64,000 nt of DNA from GCA-2684655 sp963974725 (GTDB lineage Bacteria > Planctomycetota > UBA1135 > UBA2386): the NCBI GenBank assembly GCA_963974725.1, contig CAXBFC010000001.1, positions 1 to 64,000 of the forward strand, read 5' to 3'. The notes beneath the pieces were generated by a model. That model was not told the DNA's origin and did no database searches. It saw only the letters and a program-made list of their open reading frames with translations. The position numbers were made by a program, and so were the translations under genes. The first letter of the stretch is position 1; each line of letters opens with the position of its first letter. This document shows, piece by piece, positions 27,848 to 34,591 of the stretch.

Positions 27848-29056
27848 CTAGTAGACGACCCCGCCAACCGGTGCGCCAATGCCGATCGCGCCCATCTCCA
27901 GCATCACCGGCTGGAACCAAATCGTTCGACCGAACAACTGCACTGCTACCGGTCCCGTGCTGGCGGTCATAAACAAGCCGTTGACGTCGGCGGTGCCCAC
28001 ACTGATCACCGCTGCCGTCGACGGACTAAGCCGCAGCGGCTCGAGAGCGAACGGCACCGCCGCCGACGGCATCAACTCGCCAGTCGCAACGACCACCAAA
28101 CTGCCAGGCAAGCAACGCGTCATGATGCGATAGCCGGAACCAACCCGAGGCGCGCCAAACGACGTGTATTCGACCAAGCCATAGCTCGTCAGAATGCGCG
28201 CGGCGGCTTCGAGACCGGCAACGGGAGGCCCCGGAACCTGCCATCCTGCCTGGCCAGGCAGCACGAACCCCATGCCGCCAATCATCGTGCTGCGACAATG
28301 GCGCACGGGAGTGGTGCTCTGATTGAGCACCGCCGGCACTGGGAACGAAGACACACTGTCGCCGCCGAGAACCGACGTGTCCGTGAGCGACACGTTGCCG
28401 CCCATGACACGCATTGCCGGCCAGCCAGTGCCAAGCAGGTAGGCGTCCGCGCCCACCACCGAGCAATCGTTGAGCTCCAATCGACCGCCGGTAACTCGAA
28501 TCGCGTAGGGCGCCTGAGTGCCCATGATCATACTCGCCGCGAAGGACGAACGCGACGCGACGACGTTGCCGCCGCTGACCAAGCCGTCGTGCGAACTGAA
28601 GACCGCGCAGCCTTCGAGCACGACATCGGCGGCCCCAATCGACAAGCACTCGTCGACCTTGGCCGGATGACCGCCATAGAACTGGCAATCGGTAAAGGTC
28701 AGGTGGCCACCAACAACTCCGACGAGGTGCGGCTGCACCGCGGACAGCGAACGAAACTGCAGTCCAACCAAGTGGCCGGGTTGACCGGGCGGTGGGTTGA
28801 ACTGGGTGTACGCCCAGCAATGCGAGCAGGCGCCATTGTTGGCGATCGTCGCGCCGTTCGGCGCCAAGATCGTCACGCCGACATTCATCGTGAACGCTGC
28901 GTAGGTGCCTGGCTGCACGAGCACCAGATCGCCGGGCTGGGCAACCGCGAGTGCTGCGTCGATGTCCGGATAGGAGCTCGGCACGTCGAGCGTTGCCTGC
29001 GCAAGCGCACATGCCTGCAGCATGCAAAGAACGAATGGGATCAGGTGGTTCGACAT
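27848..29056 (-). CDS. Secreted right-handed beta-helix protein
   Basis: About 402 residues from ATG 29056 (MSNHLIPFVLCMLQACALAQ, signal peptide); the extension to 29263 overlaps the ABC permease gene. The mature protein starts TLDVPSSYPDIDAALAVAQPGDLVLVQPGTY, the common opening of planctomycetal parallel beta-helix proteins of the pectate-lyase-3-like group. It continues with helix rungs (LTFTDCQFYGG, VLEGCAVFSSHDG, LELNDCSVVGAD, VSLTDTSVLGGD). The last about 100 residues form the recurrent C-terminal beta domain of this genome (PRVGSGYRIMTRCLPGS, then ISVGTADVNGLFMTASTG). Likely a surface protein; no catalytic motif is evident. A second protein of this type is at 40693-42039. Confidence 0.75.
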   Translation of the reverse strand: MSNHLIPFVLCMLQACALAQATLDVPSSYPDIDAALAVAQPGDLVLVQPGTYAAFTMNVGVTILAPNGATIANNGACSHCWAYTQFNPPPGQPGHLVGLQFRSLSAVQPHLVGVVGGHLTFTDCQFYGGHPAKVDECLSIGAADVVLEGCAVFSSHDGLVSGGNVVASRSSFAASMIMGTQAPYAIRVTGGRLELNDCSVVGADAYLLGTGWPAMRVMGGNVSLTDTSVLGGDSVSSFPVPAVLNQSTTPVRHCRSTMIGGMGFVLPGQAGWQVPGPPVAGLEAAARILTSYGLVEYTSFGAPRVGSGYRIMTRCLPGSLVVVATGELMPSAAVPFALEPLRLSPSTAAVISVGTADVNGLFMTASTGPVAVQLFGRTIWFQPVMLEMGAIGIGAPVGGVVY

Positions 29057-29175
29057 CGGAGTCTGTGAGTCGCCGCCAATCGGCGAATCGCAGGATACTC
29101 GACAGCTTCGCTCGACGGTTCGTGTATTAGAGGCGCTGATCAACAACAGGAAGTGCCGGCGGCGCTTCCATTTGA

Positions 29176-30930
29176 TCAAATCGCCGTGCGCAGACTCGCC
29201 ACAAAAGCCACGTGCCGAGCACGCAGATCCCAAACAGCATCCACGCCGGCACGACCCAGCCACGAACGCATGCCCGCCAACACGACCCGCATCAGGATCT
29301 GCAGGTCATCACTTGGGCCAAGAACGATGAGCCAATGCAACGCAACTGCGATGGCAACCCCCATCGCGAACCGGCCTACCAATACCCCGCCAAGCAGCTT
29401 GCGTGCCGGCAGCTGGCGAACTCGGGTTCTCGCCAACACCGCCAACGCCAACACCAAGAGCAGCGGCAAGAACAAGAGCGGCGCATCGGCAATGCGGGCG
29501 AGCGTTCCGCTGCGTTCGCTTCGGCCGTCGCTAAAGCTCGGCCCATGTCCCGAAGCCATCGTCACACCGATGCCATCAGGCCTCGCAACGATCTGCTCCT
29601 CGAGCTCGGCGAGCGCTGTGCCAATACCGTGAATGTCCTGCAGTGCGCGCGACACCTGCTCTCTGGCAACCGTCACCGAACAATTCTCAGGCAACTGATA
29701 CGGGTGCCAGATGTAGATGCCTGGGTACGCGAAGCGCGGCTGCACAAACAACGACTCACCGCCCCGCAGTTTCACTTCGATCGGCGCATCGTCAAAGGCA
29801 ATGCGCCAATGCTCACCGGGAATCACCACATCCGTCGGGGTCGCACTTGCATCCTCACTAGCTTGAATCGACTGATGCTCCCAACTGAAGCGCGTCGAAC
29901 GATCCTCGCTCAACATCCAACTCGCAGCGATCGCGACTCCCAGCAATGCAACGGCCGGCATGACAATGATCTTGATGCCGAGGATCGGAAACAGCTTGCG
30001 ACGCGGAAACGGCAAGTGCCGAACCGATCGCAAGACACTCTCATCGCCGGGGGTCGGGCGGATCGTGAGAATGACCACCGCGCACCAACCGAGCCCAACC
30101 GTAAAGAACGGAAACCGCCCAAACAGTGGCACGAAGAACGCAATCCACATTGCAGGGGCGAATACTACTTCGAACCACCATGCCACGTTGCGCAGCGCGA
30201 GGTGGCGCCACATCGACTGCAAAGCGCTCGCCGGGACAGCCGACTTGCTGGCCGGGATGGAAGAACTGGACGGATCAGCAGATGCGCTGTGGTCCTCTAC
30301 CGGGCGAGCAGACTGCTGAAGACGCGTCGGCGCCAACTTCCACGCGACTACGGCGGCAATCGGAGAGGCGCAGGCAAGGGCAATGCCGATCGGCATGGAC
30401 AGAACGGGAACGCCGATCGCGAGCAACACCGATAGCAAGGCCAGGAAGATCCGCCACCCATTGAGCCGCTCTTGGTCACCTAGGGCCATTTGGCCAACCG
30501 AGATCCCCAACACGGCACACCCGAGAGTCACGAGACCAATCGTGAGGGTCGAGGCGGGCAACGGCGAGAACACAGAAACCAAACAGTGCGCCAGCAAGGC
30601 ACCCGCAAACGCCAGAACCGGAACGCGGAAACGATTGATCAGACCTGCGCGTAGCCAGTCTTGCTCGCTAGCGGGCAGCGACCGCTCGACATCGGTGATG
30701 CGTGCTCGCCGGAATCGGTAGTCGACGAACGTCGCCGCCAAGCAGGACAACATCCCAAGCAGGCAATACAGACCCGCGAGGGCAACAGACTTGCGGGGCT
30801 GCCATTCCTTCATCGTAAAGAACGCAACGCCGTTGATCATCCCAATCAAGAAGACCATGCCCAGCAAGAACCGAGCACGCAATTGCCACAGCAAGTGCAC
30901 TCGGGCCAAGACCATGACATTGGAGTTCAT
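29176..30930 (-). CDS. ABC transporter permease
   Basis: A 584-residue membrane protein with many hydrophobic helices in two groups: about 20-185 (FLLGMVFLIGMINGV, LAGLYCLLGMLSCLAATFVDY, ISVGQMALGD) and about 250-560, with a soluble loop at about 360-470 (IYIWHPYQLPENCSVTVAREQV). Its start overlaps the stop of the ATPase gene as ATGA (30927-30930) once the ATPase frameshift is corrected, so it is the permease partner of that ATPase, in an operon led by a YtrA-type GntR regulator. Such operons are often induced by cell-envelope antibiotics or membrane stress (family knowledge). The substrate is unknown. The helix arrangement is atypical for ABC-2 permeases, so the family call is looser than the context call. 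Confidence 0.75.
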   Translation of the reverse strand: MNSNVMVLARVHLLWQLRARFLLGMVFLIGMINGVAFFTMKEWQPRKSVALAGLYCLLGMLSCLAATFVDYRFRRARITDVERSLPASEQDWLRAGLINRFRVPVLAFAGALLAHCLVSVFSPLPASTLTIGLVTLGCAVLGISVGQMALGDQERLNGWRIFLALLSVLLAIGVPVLSMPIGIALACASPIAAVVAWKLAPTRLQQSARPVEDHSASADPSSSSIPASKSAVPASALQSMWRHLALRNVAWWFEVVFAPAMWIAFFVPLFGRFPFFTVGLGWCAVVILTIRPTPGDESVLRSVRHLPFPRRKLFPILGIKIIVMPAVALLGVAIAASWMLSEDRSTRFSWEHQSIQASEDASATPTDVVIPGEHWRIAFDDAPIEVKLRGGESLFVQPRFAYPGIYIWHPYQLPENCSVTVAREQVSRALQDIHGIGTALAELEEQIVARPDGIGVTMASGHGPSFSDGRSERSGTLARIADAPLLFLPLLLVLALAVLARTRVRQLPARKLLGGVLVGRFAMGVAIAVALHWLIVLGPSDDLQILMRVVLAGMRSWLGRAGVDAVWDLRARHVAFVASLRTAI

Positions 30931-31822
30931 CGCGATGCCTCCACTACTTCGATGAACAAGTCTTCAAGCGGCACCCGACGGCAGTCGACGGGAGCCCCGT
31001 TGGTGATCGGCTGCATAGCCGCCAGCACGCCTTCGCTCGAATCCCGGAGACGGCGTGCACAGCTTTTCCGTGTCGCCGCACGCTGACACACTTGTCGAGG
31101 CCGTGGAGCCGCGAGAACGCGGACTCGTCGATGTCACTGAGCATGGCGAGCACGTATTGCTCGCGCAGCGCGTCGAGGTCTTCGTCAACTTTGATGCCGC
31201 CACCGTCAATAAGCACGACGCGACTGGCGATGCGTTCGACGTCGGACATGTAGTGCGACGAGAACACGATCGTCGAGCCCTCTTCCCCCAGCAGCTCGAT
31301 CGCCGCCTCAAGGAACTCGCGCCGGGTCGCCGGGTCGAGGCCGCCGGCTGGCTCGTCCAGCAACAACAGCTCGGGCCGATGCGCAATCGCACACAGCAAC
31401 GCCACCTGCCGCGCCTGACCCTTGCTCATCTCGCCGAGTCGCTGGTCTGGCTTGACCGAGAACCTCTCGCTCAGCGAACGGCAGAAATCCTCATCCCACG
31501 TCGGGAACAAGCCGCGATGCAAATCGAGGACCTGCGCCACCGTCAGGTAGGCCGGCAACACCTGGTCTTCTGCGACGTAGCCGAAGCGCCGCTTGACCTC
31601 GATGCCGTTGACGAACGGGTCGAGCCCAACAACCGAGACCTTGCCGGACTGCGGCGCCATGATGCCTGCGAGAGTGCGCAGCAACGTGGTCTTGCCGGCA
31701 CCATTGCGACCGAGCAGTCCAATCACTTCACCCCGCCCCACCTGCAACGACAGATCTCGCAACACGGGATTGCCCGGCTCGTAGGCCTGGGTGAGATTTT
31801 GGACTTCGATGACGTTGCTCAT
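30927..31822 (-). CDS. ABC transporter ATP-binding protein, apparent frameshift near the C-terminus
   Basis: An ABC ATPase with Walker A GLLGRNGAGKTT (about residues 36-47), signature LGEMSKGQARQVALL and Walker B LLLLDEPAGGLDP. The undisturbed frame ends early, at 30944, in unlikely sequence (WRLCSRSPTGLPST). Supplying one extra base in the CCC run at 31043-31045 restores a sensible end (LAAMQPITNGAPVDCRRVPL, then EDLFIEVVEASR) that stops at 30927 in an ATGA overlap with the permease. The corrected length is 298 residues. The break is probably a homopolymer sequencing error, or else a real recent frameshift; I see no classical slippery heptamer. It starts in an ATGA overlap with the GntR gene (31819-31822). 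It should power export or flipping by the downstream permease. Confidence 0.85.
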
Positions 31823-32262
31823 GATTGCGACTCAGTTGCTGGGTTGTTCGGGTGGCGCTCCGCTTGGGAAGCATCACGCTCGGCATCGAGCCGCGAGGAC
31901 TCCGCGCGCAGCGCAGCGATCACTGCGTCGAGCGGGACTTGGGCCGCCCACGCCTCGCCGAGCAATCGGCGCAGAACCGGGGTCAGGCGTGCGAGGCCAG
32001 CCGTCGGGTCGACGATCAAATCAGGCCGCGCACAGACGAAGGTGCCTTGGCCGCGACGGGTCTCGATGACGCCTTCGCGATCAAGTTCGTCGTAGGCCTT
32101 CTTGACGGTCAACGGCGACACGGCGACCTGCTGGGCCAACTCGCGCTGGCTAGGCAGCTGCTCGCCAGACCGCAAGCGCCCAGAAGCGAGCGCTTCCTGG
32201 ATTTGGCGGACGATCTGCCGGTAAATCGGGACGTCATCGGCTGGTTGGATAAGGATGTGCAT
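31819..32262 (-). CDS. GntR-family transcriptional regulator, YtrA type
   Basis: A 147-residue regulator. Residues about 8-75 are the GntR winged helix (VPIYRQIVRQIQEALASG, then LPSQRELAQQVAVSPLTVKKAYDELDREG and RRGQGTFVC); the short helical C-terminus without an effector-binding domain is typical of the YtrA subfamily, which controls ABC transporter operons. It is the first gene of the operon, with ATGA overlaps to the ATPase and then to the permease. A minus-strand promoter 25-53 bases upstream overlaps a small palindrome that could be its operator, suggesting autoregulation. Confidence 0.9.
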   Translation of the reverse strand: MHILIQPADDVPIYRQIVRQIQEALASGRLRSGEQLPSQRELAQQVAVSPLTVKKAYDELDREGVIETRRGQGTFVCARPDLIVDPTAGLARLTPVLRRLLGEAWAAQVPLDAVIAALRAESSRLDAERDASQAERHPNNPATESQS

Positions 32263-32282
32263 CAGTGCCGTGGTCTACTGGT

Positions 32283-32315
32283 GCTATACATAGCTAGTTC
32301 ACTGATCGACGTCAA
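32283..32315 (-). promoter_or_regulatory. Sigma70-type promoter with overlapping palindrome upstream of the GntR operon
   Basis: Read on the minus strand: TTGACG (32315-32310) as -35, a 17-base spacer, and TATGTA (32292-32287) as -10, ending 25 bases before the GntR start. The -10 lies inside the inverted repeat GCTAT-AC-ATAGC (32283-32294), a possible GntR operator. Positions and spacing are seen; the regulatory role is inferred. Confidence 0.55.
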
Positions 32316-32360
32316 GGTCCTGATTCTTGAGCAAGCTCCACGGCGGGTATCGTTCCAGCG

Positions 32361-33266
32361 ATGAATCCCTGCCTCTCGGTCCTGGTGGCGCTCTCGATCC
32401 CGGTCATCGCATGCACGCAAGATGGCGCAGCGATTCCAGACGCTGCGAAACCGGTGGCAGCCGAGCTGCAGGCCAAGGAAGGCGTGGTCTACAAGACCAT
32501 TGGCGACGTCGACCTGCGCCTCTTCCTGTTCTTCCCCGAGAACCACCTCGCCAGCGACACGCGCCCGGCGGCGGTGTTCTACTTCGGCGGCGGCTGGAAC
32601 AGCGGCACCGTGGCGCAGTTCGAACCACAGGCGCGCTACCTCGCGAGTCGCGGCATGGTCGCGGCGGTGGCCGACTACCGCGTCAAGAAGCGGCACGGCA
32701 CCAGCCCGTTCGCGTGTGTCGCCGATGGCAAGAGCGCCGTTCGCTGGCTGCGCAGCAATGCCAAACGGTTGGGCATCGATCCGAAGCGCATCGCGGCCGG
32801 CGGCGGCTCGGCGGGCGGCCATGTCGCGGCGACGACTGGTGTAGTGGCGGGTCTTGAGGAGAAGGGCGAAGACCAAGCGGTCAGCTCGAGGGCGAACGCG
32901 CTACTGTTGTTCAACCCGGTCTTCGACAACGGGCCCGGCGGCTACGGCCATGCGCGCGTCAAGGATCGCTACCGCGAGATCTCGCCGCTTCACAACATTG
33001 AGGCGGGTGCCCCACCAACGATCGTGTTCCTCGGCACCAAGGACACGTTGATCCCAGTGGCGACCGCAGAACGCTACGCGGCGAAGATGAAGCAGGTCGG
33101 CAGTCGTTGCGACCTGCATCTCTACAAGGGCCAACCGCACGGCTTCTTCAACCCGCGCAACAAGCAGCACTACTTCCTGACGGTGTTGGAGATGGATCGA
33201 TTCCTCGAGTCGCTCGGATGGCTGCAAGGCAAGCCGACGATCGAGAAGCCAGCTGCCAAGAAGTGA
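32361..33266 (+). CDS. Secreted alpha/beta hydrolase (BD-FAE/acetyl-esterase-like)
   Basis: A 301-residue exported enzyme, perhaps a lipoprotein (SIPVIAC, Cys18). The alpha/beta-hydrolase marks are the oxyanion-type FYFGGGWNSG near residue 75, the nucleophile elbow GGGSAGG with Ser150, an acid residue in LGTKDTLIP and the His in GQPHGFFNP. This is the pattern of planctomycete esterases related to acetylxylan esterase, dienelactone hydrolase and the BD-FAE family. The likely reaction is cleavage of carboxylic esters from polysaccharide side chains in the periplasm. It is divergent from the GntR operon with about 100 bases between. Confidence 0.88.
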   Translation: MNPCLSVLVALSIPVIACTQDGAAIPDAAKPVAAELQAKEGVVYKTIGDVDLRLFLFFPENHLASDTRPAAVFYFGGGWNSGTVAQFEPQARYLASRGMVAAVADYRVKKRHGTSPFACVADGKSAVRWLRSNAKRLGIDPKRIAAGGGSAGGHVAATTGVVAGLEEKGEDQAVSSRANALLLFNPVFDNGPGGYGHARVKDRYREISPLHNIEAGAPPTIVFLGTKDTLIPVATAERYAAKMKQVGSRCDLHLYKGQPHGFFNPRNKQHYFLTVLEMDRFLESLGWLQGKPTIEKPAAKK

Positions 33267-33346
33267 GCTCTTGGTGAGATCTCACGCAATTAGTTTTGAT
33301 TGATCCAACACAACGACCGATATCTGTGCTACTAATTGTCTCCGTG

Positions 33347-33550
33347 ATGACGCGTCTACAAAACACCTACAGCCAACCTTCGCCGAGCAATCGGTGCGCG
33401 CTGCGGTCGTGTGGACGAATCGAATCGCGATTCAATTCGAACGGGCACGGTCAACACGGCCAGCGTCAATACGGCCAGCGTCAATACGGCCAGCACGGTC
33501 AAGATGGCCAGCACGGTCAATACGGCAATGGGGAGCATCCCCCGCACTAG
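33347..33550 (+). CDS. Possible small Gln/Gly/His-rich repeat protein
   Basis: A 67-codon frame from ATG 33347 whose second half is HGQHGQRQYGQRQYGQHGQ-like sequence, encoded by a tandem repeat with 15- and 18-bp units. A plausible terminator follows 52 bases after its stop, and an A/T-richer stretch before it could hold a promoter (TTGATT near 33295). There is no clear ribosome-binding site or signal peptide. The frame-preserving repeat is suggestive, but similar repeats occur in non-coding DNA in this window, so it may not be a gene. Confidence 0.2.
   Translation: MTRLQNTYSQPSPSNRCALRSCGRIESRFNSNGHGQHGQRQYGQRQYGQHGQDGQHGQYGNGEHPPH
33449..33531. repeat. Tandem repeat with 15- and 18-bp units
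   Basis: Units GGCCAGCGTCAATAC at 33458 and 33473, then 18-base relatives at 33488 and 33506, with partial units on both sides. All unit lengths are multiples of three. Confidence 0.9.
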
Positions 33551-33602
33551 CCACCTGGAAACTCAGACCTTCAATGGTCATGGCCGCAACGGCCACTGCG
33601 AG

Positions 33603-33630
33603 GGCCCAGGAGCACATCCTGGGCCTTTTT
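33603..33630 (+). terminator. Rho-independent terminator
   Basis: Perfect 9-bp stem (33603-33611 with 33617-33625), 5-nt loop GCACA, followed by TTTTT. It ends whatever is transcribed through the repeat block after the hydrolase gene. Confidence 0.85.
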
Positions 33631-33651
33631 CGATTTTGGGCGACCGATCAA

Positions 33652-33687
33652 CGGCGCACTCCGCGGCGTACTCCGCGGCGCACCCCA
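33652..33687. repeat. 3 x 12 bp tandem repeat
   Basis: Three 12-base units at 33652, 33664 and 33676 (CGGCGCACTCCG and variants), directly after the first terminator. Confidence 0.85.
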
Positions 33688-33900
33688 CAATGAACAACTT
33701 CACCGAACCAACCCGACACGACCATGCGTGCCAACGCACGACCGGCAGTCACCTCGCGTGCTTCGCACGTGCGACTGAGGTGGGTTTCCTACGTCAACCG
33801 AGCAATACCGAAGGCGCAATGCGCCATGGCTCGCTCGACTCGAATGACAGGAGCGCACCATCGACCTGAGCCAACTCGCATTCCCTATGCAATGAGTTGA

Positions 33901-33928
33901 GGCCCGGGTTGATACCCGGGCCTTTTTT
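33901..33928 (+). terminator. Rho-independent terminator
   Basis: Perfect 8-bp GC stem (GGCCCGGG 33901-33908 with CCCGGGCC 33915-33922, 9 bp counting the flanking A-T), 6-nt loop, then TTTTTT. It is preceded by another hairpin (33872-33899). The transcript it terminates is unidentified. Confidence 0.88.
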
Positions 33929-34019
33929 GTTGAACCCATCCCCAACACACACGCGGCAAGCAGCCGCGTGCGTGCCGGCAACCGATCCGTACACATCACA
34001 ACATCGTCTTAACAAGCAT

Positions 34020-34093
34020 GGTGGGAGTAGCTCAGTGGTAGAGCGGAAGTCTGTGGAACTTCAGGCCCAGGTTCGATTCCTCGCCCCACCCCA
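34020..34093 (+). tRNA. tRNA-His (anticodon GTG)
   Basis: D-arm GCTC-AGTGGTA-GAGC, anticodon arm GAAGT-CTGTGGA-ACTTC with GTG at the anticodon, T-loop TTCGATT and encoded CCA. A G stands before position 1, as expected for the G-1 of tRNA-His. The 3' half is one base shorter than normal and the T stem/acceptor has mismatches (C opposite C, A6 opposite C), so either the gene is slightly degenerate or a base is missing in the assembly. First gene of a four-tRNA cluster. Confidence 0.8.
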
Positions 34094-34123
34094 ATTCGCC
34101 ACATCCCGATTCGCCACACCCAT
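34094..34123. repeat. 2 x 15 bp direct repeat after tRNA-His
   Basis: ATTCGCCACATCCCG at 34094 is followed at once by a near copy at 34109. Confidence 0.8.
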
Positions 34124-34141
34124 GCGAACCATCAACCCGAG

Positions 34142-34154
34142 AGGAGGTGATCCA
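34142..34154 (+). promoter_or_regulatory. 13-nt match to the complement of the 16S rRNA 3' tail
   Basis: AGGAGGTGATCCA is the exact complement of the bacterial 16S end TGGATCACCTCCT, far longer than any ordinary ribosome-binding site. It lies between tRNA-His and tRNA-Gln, 8 bases before an ATG whose frame runs without stop through the three following tRNAs to 34458. That frame itself is almost certainly not a protein. Confidence 0.5.
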
Positions 34155-34171
34155 CCACTACATGCACATTA

Positions 34172-34245
34172 ACTGGCGTCGTTCAACAGCAGGACACCCG
34201 GCTCTGAACCGGACAATGCAGGTGCGAATCCTGCCGCCAGTACCA
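34172..34245 (+). tRNA. tRNA-Gln (anticodon CTG)
   Basis: Perfect 7-bp acceptor ACTGGCG/CGCCAGT, discriminator A and encoded CCA. D stem GTTC/GGAC with loop AACAGCA, anticodon loop CTCTGAA giving CTG, T stem GCAGG/CCTGC. The T-loop is TGCGAAT instead of TTCGAAT, and the D-loop has AG where GG is expected. Confidence 0.9.
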
Positions 34246-34246
34246 C

Positions 34247-34321
34247 GTCCCCGTAGCTCAGTAGCAGAGCACCTGGCTGTTAACCAGGGTGTCGTAGGTG
34301 CGAGTCCTACCGGGGACGCCA
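34247..34321 (+). tRNA. tRNA-Asn (anticodon GTT)
   Basis: Acceptor GTCCCCG/CGGGGAC, discriminator G, encoded CCA. D-arm GCTC-AGTAGCA-GAGC, anticodon arm CCTGG-CTGTTAA-CCAGG with GTT, T-arm GTAGG-TGCGAGT-CCTAC. Again G replaces T at position 55 and A replaces G at the D-loop GG. One base separates it from tRNA-Gln. Confidence 0.93.
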
Positions 34322-34357
34322 TATCTCGACGCGCAAGCCTCGTCGGGACTGCCATTC

Positions 34358-34434
34358 ATCGATGTAGCTCAGCAGACGAGAGCGCTTCCGTGCGAAGGAA
34401 GAGGTCGCAGGTGCGAATCCTGCCATCGATACCA
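34358..34434 (+). tRNA. tRNA-Arg (anticodon GCG)
   Basis: Acceptor ATCGATG/CATCGAT, discriminator A, encoded CCA. D-arm GCTC-AGCAGACGA-GAGC, anticodon arm CTTCC-GTGCGAA-GGAAG giving anticodon GCG, T-arm GCAGG-TGCGAAT-CCTGC. GCG reads CGC. Most bacteria read CGU/CGC/CGA with an ACG (inosine) tRNA, so a GCG gene is uncommon. It shares the unusual T-loop of its two neighbours. Confidence 0.88.
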
Positions 34435-34545
34435 AACGTAGCCACCCTCCAAACGTAGCCACCCTGACGTCACGCCCCTCCACCCCACGTCACGAAGCCC
34501 ACGTCACGAAGCCCCAGTCACGAAACCCACGTCACGACCCCGCGT
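34435..34545. repeat. Direct repeats between the tRNA cluster and the HNH gene
   Basis: A 2 x 17 bp repeat (AACGTAGCCACCCTCCA and variant, 34435-34468), followed by about five copies of an ACGTCACGAAGCCC-type unit of 13-15 bases to 34545. Confidence 0.85.
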
Positions 34546-34591
34546 AACAAGATCCCGCCATCCAAACGATGCCGCCAGCCACGAGCCCACC

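Larger units (their letters stand above)
33267..34019. other. Repeat-rich region with two terminators and no recognised gene
   Basis: About 750 bases between the hydrolase and the tRNA cluster. It holds two strong Rho-independent terminators, two tandem-repeat blocks, and several smaller hairpins (for example GGCGC/GCGCC at 33810-33822 and CAACTC/GAGTTG at 33872-33899). Two terminators in a row imply at least two short transcripts, but I do not recognise a known RNA: no SRP, tmRNA, RNase P or 6S hallmark was seen. Confidence 0.5.

Noticed and set aside
33449..33531. Repeat blocks as a possible CRISPR array
   Set aside because: Units are 12-18 bp and directly adjacent with no spacers; no cas genes are present.
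33356..33547. Hydrophobic minus-strand frame (AVLTVLAILTVLAV-like)
   Set aside because: It is only the reverse reading of the tandem repeat; no start context and no neighbours to support it.
33411..33869. 152-codon frame over the repeat block and first terminator
   Set aside because: It runs through a perfect terminator hairpin and a second repeat, with no protein-like composition.
34142..34154. Remnant of a 16S rRNA gene
   Set aside because: Only 13 bases match the complement of the 16S tail; flanking bases do not continue the match, so no rRNA gene can be claimed.
34147..34458. 103-codon frame through the tRNA cluster
   Set aside because: It translates tRNA sequence; strings such as QVRILPP and SSVAEHLAVNQG are well-known by-products of tRNA genes.
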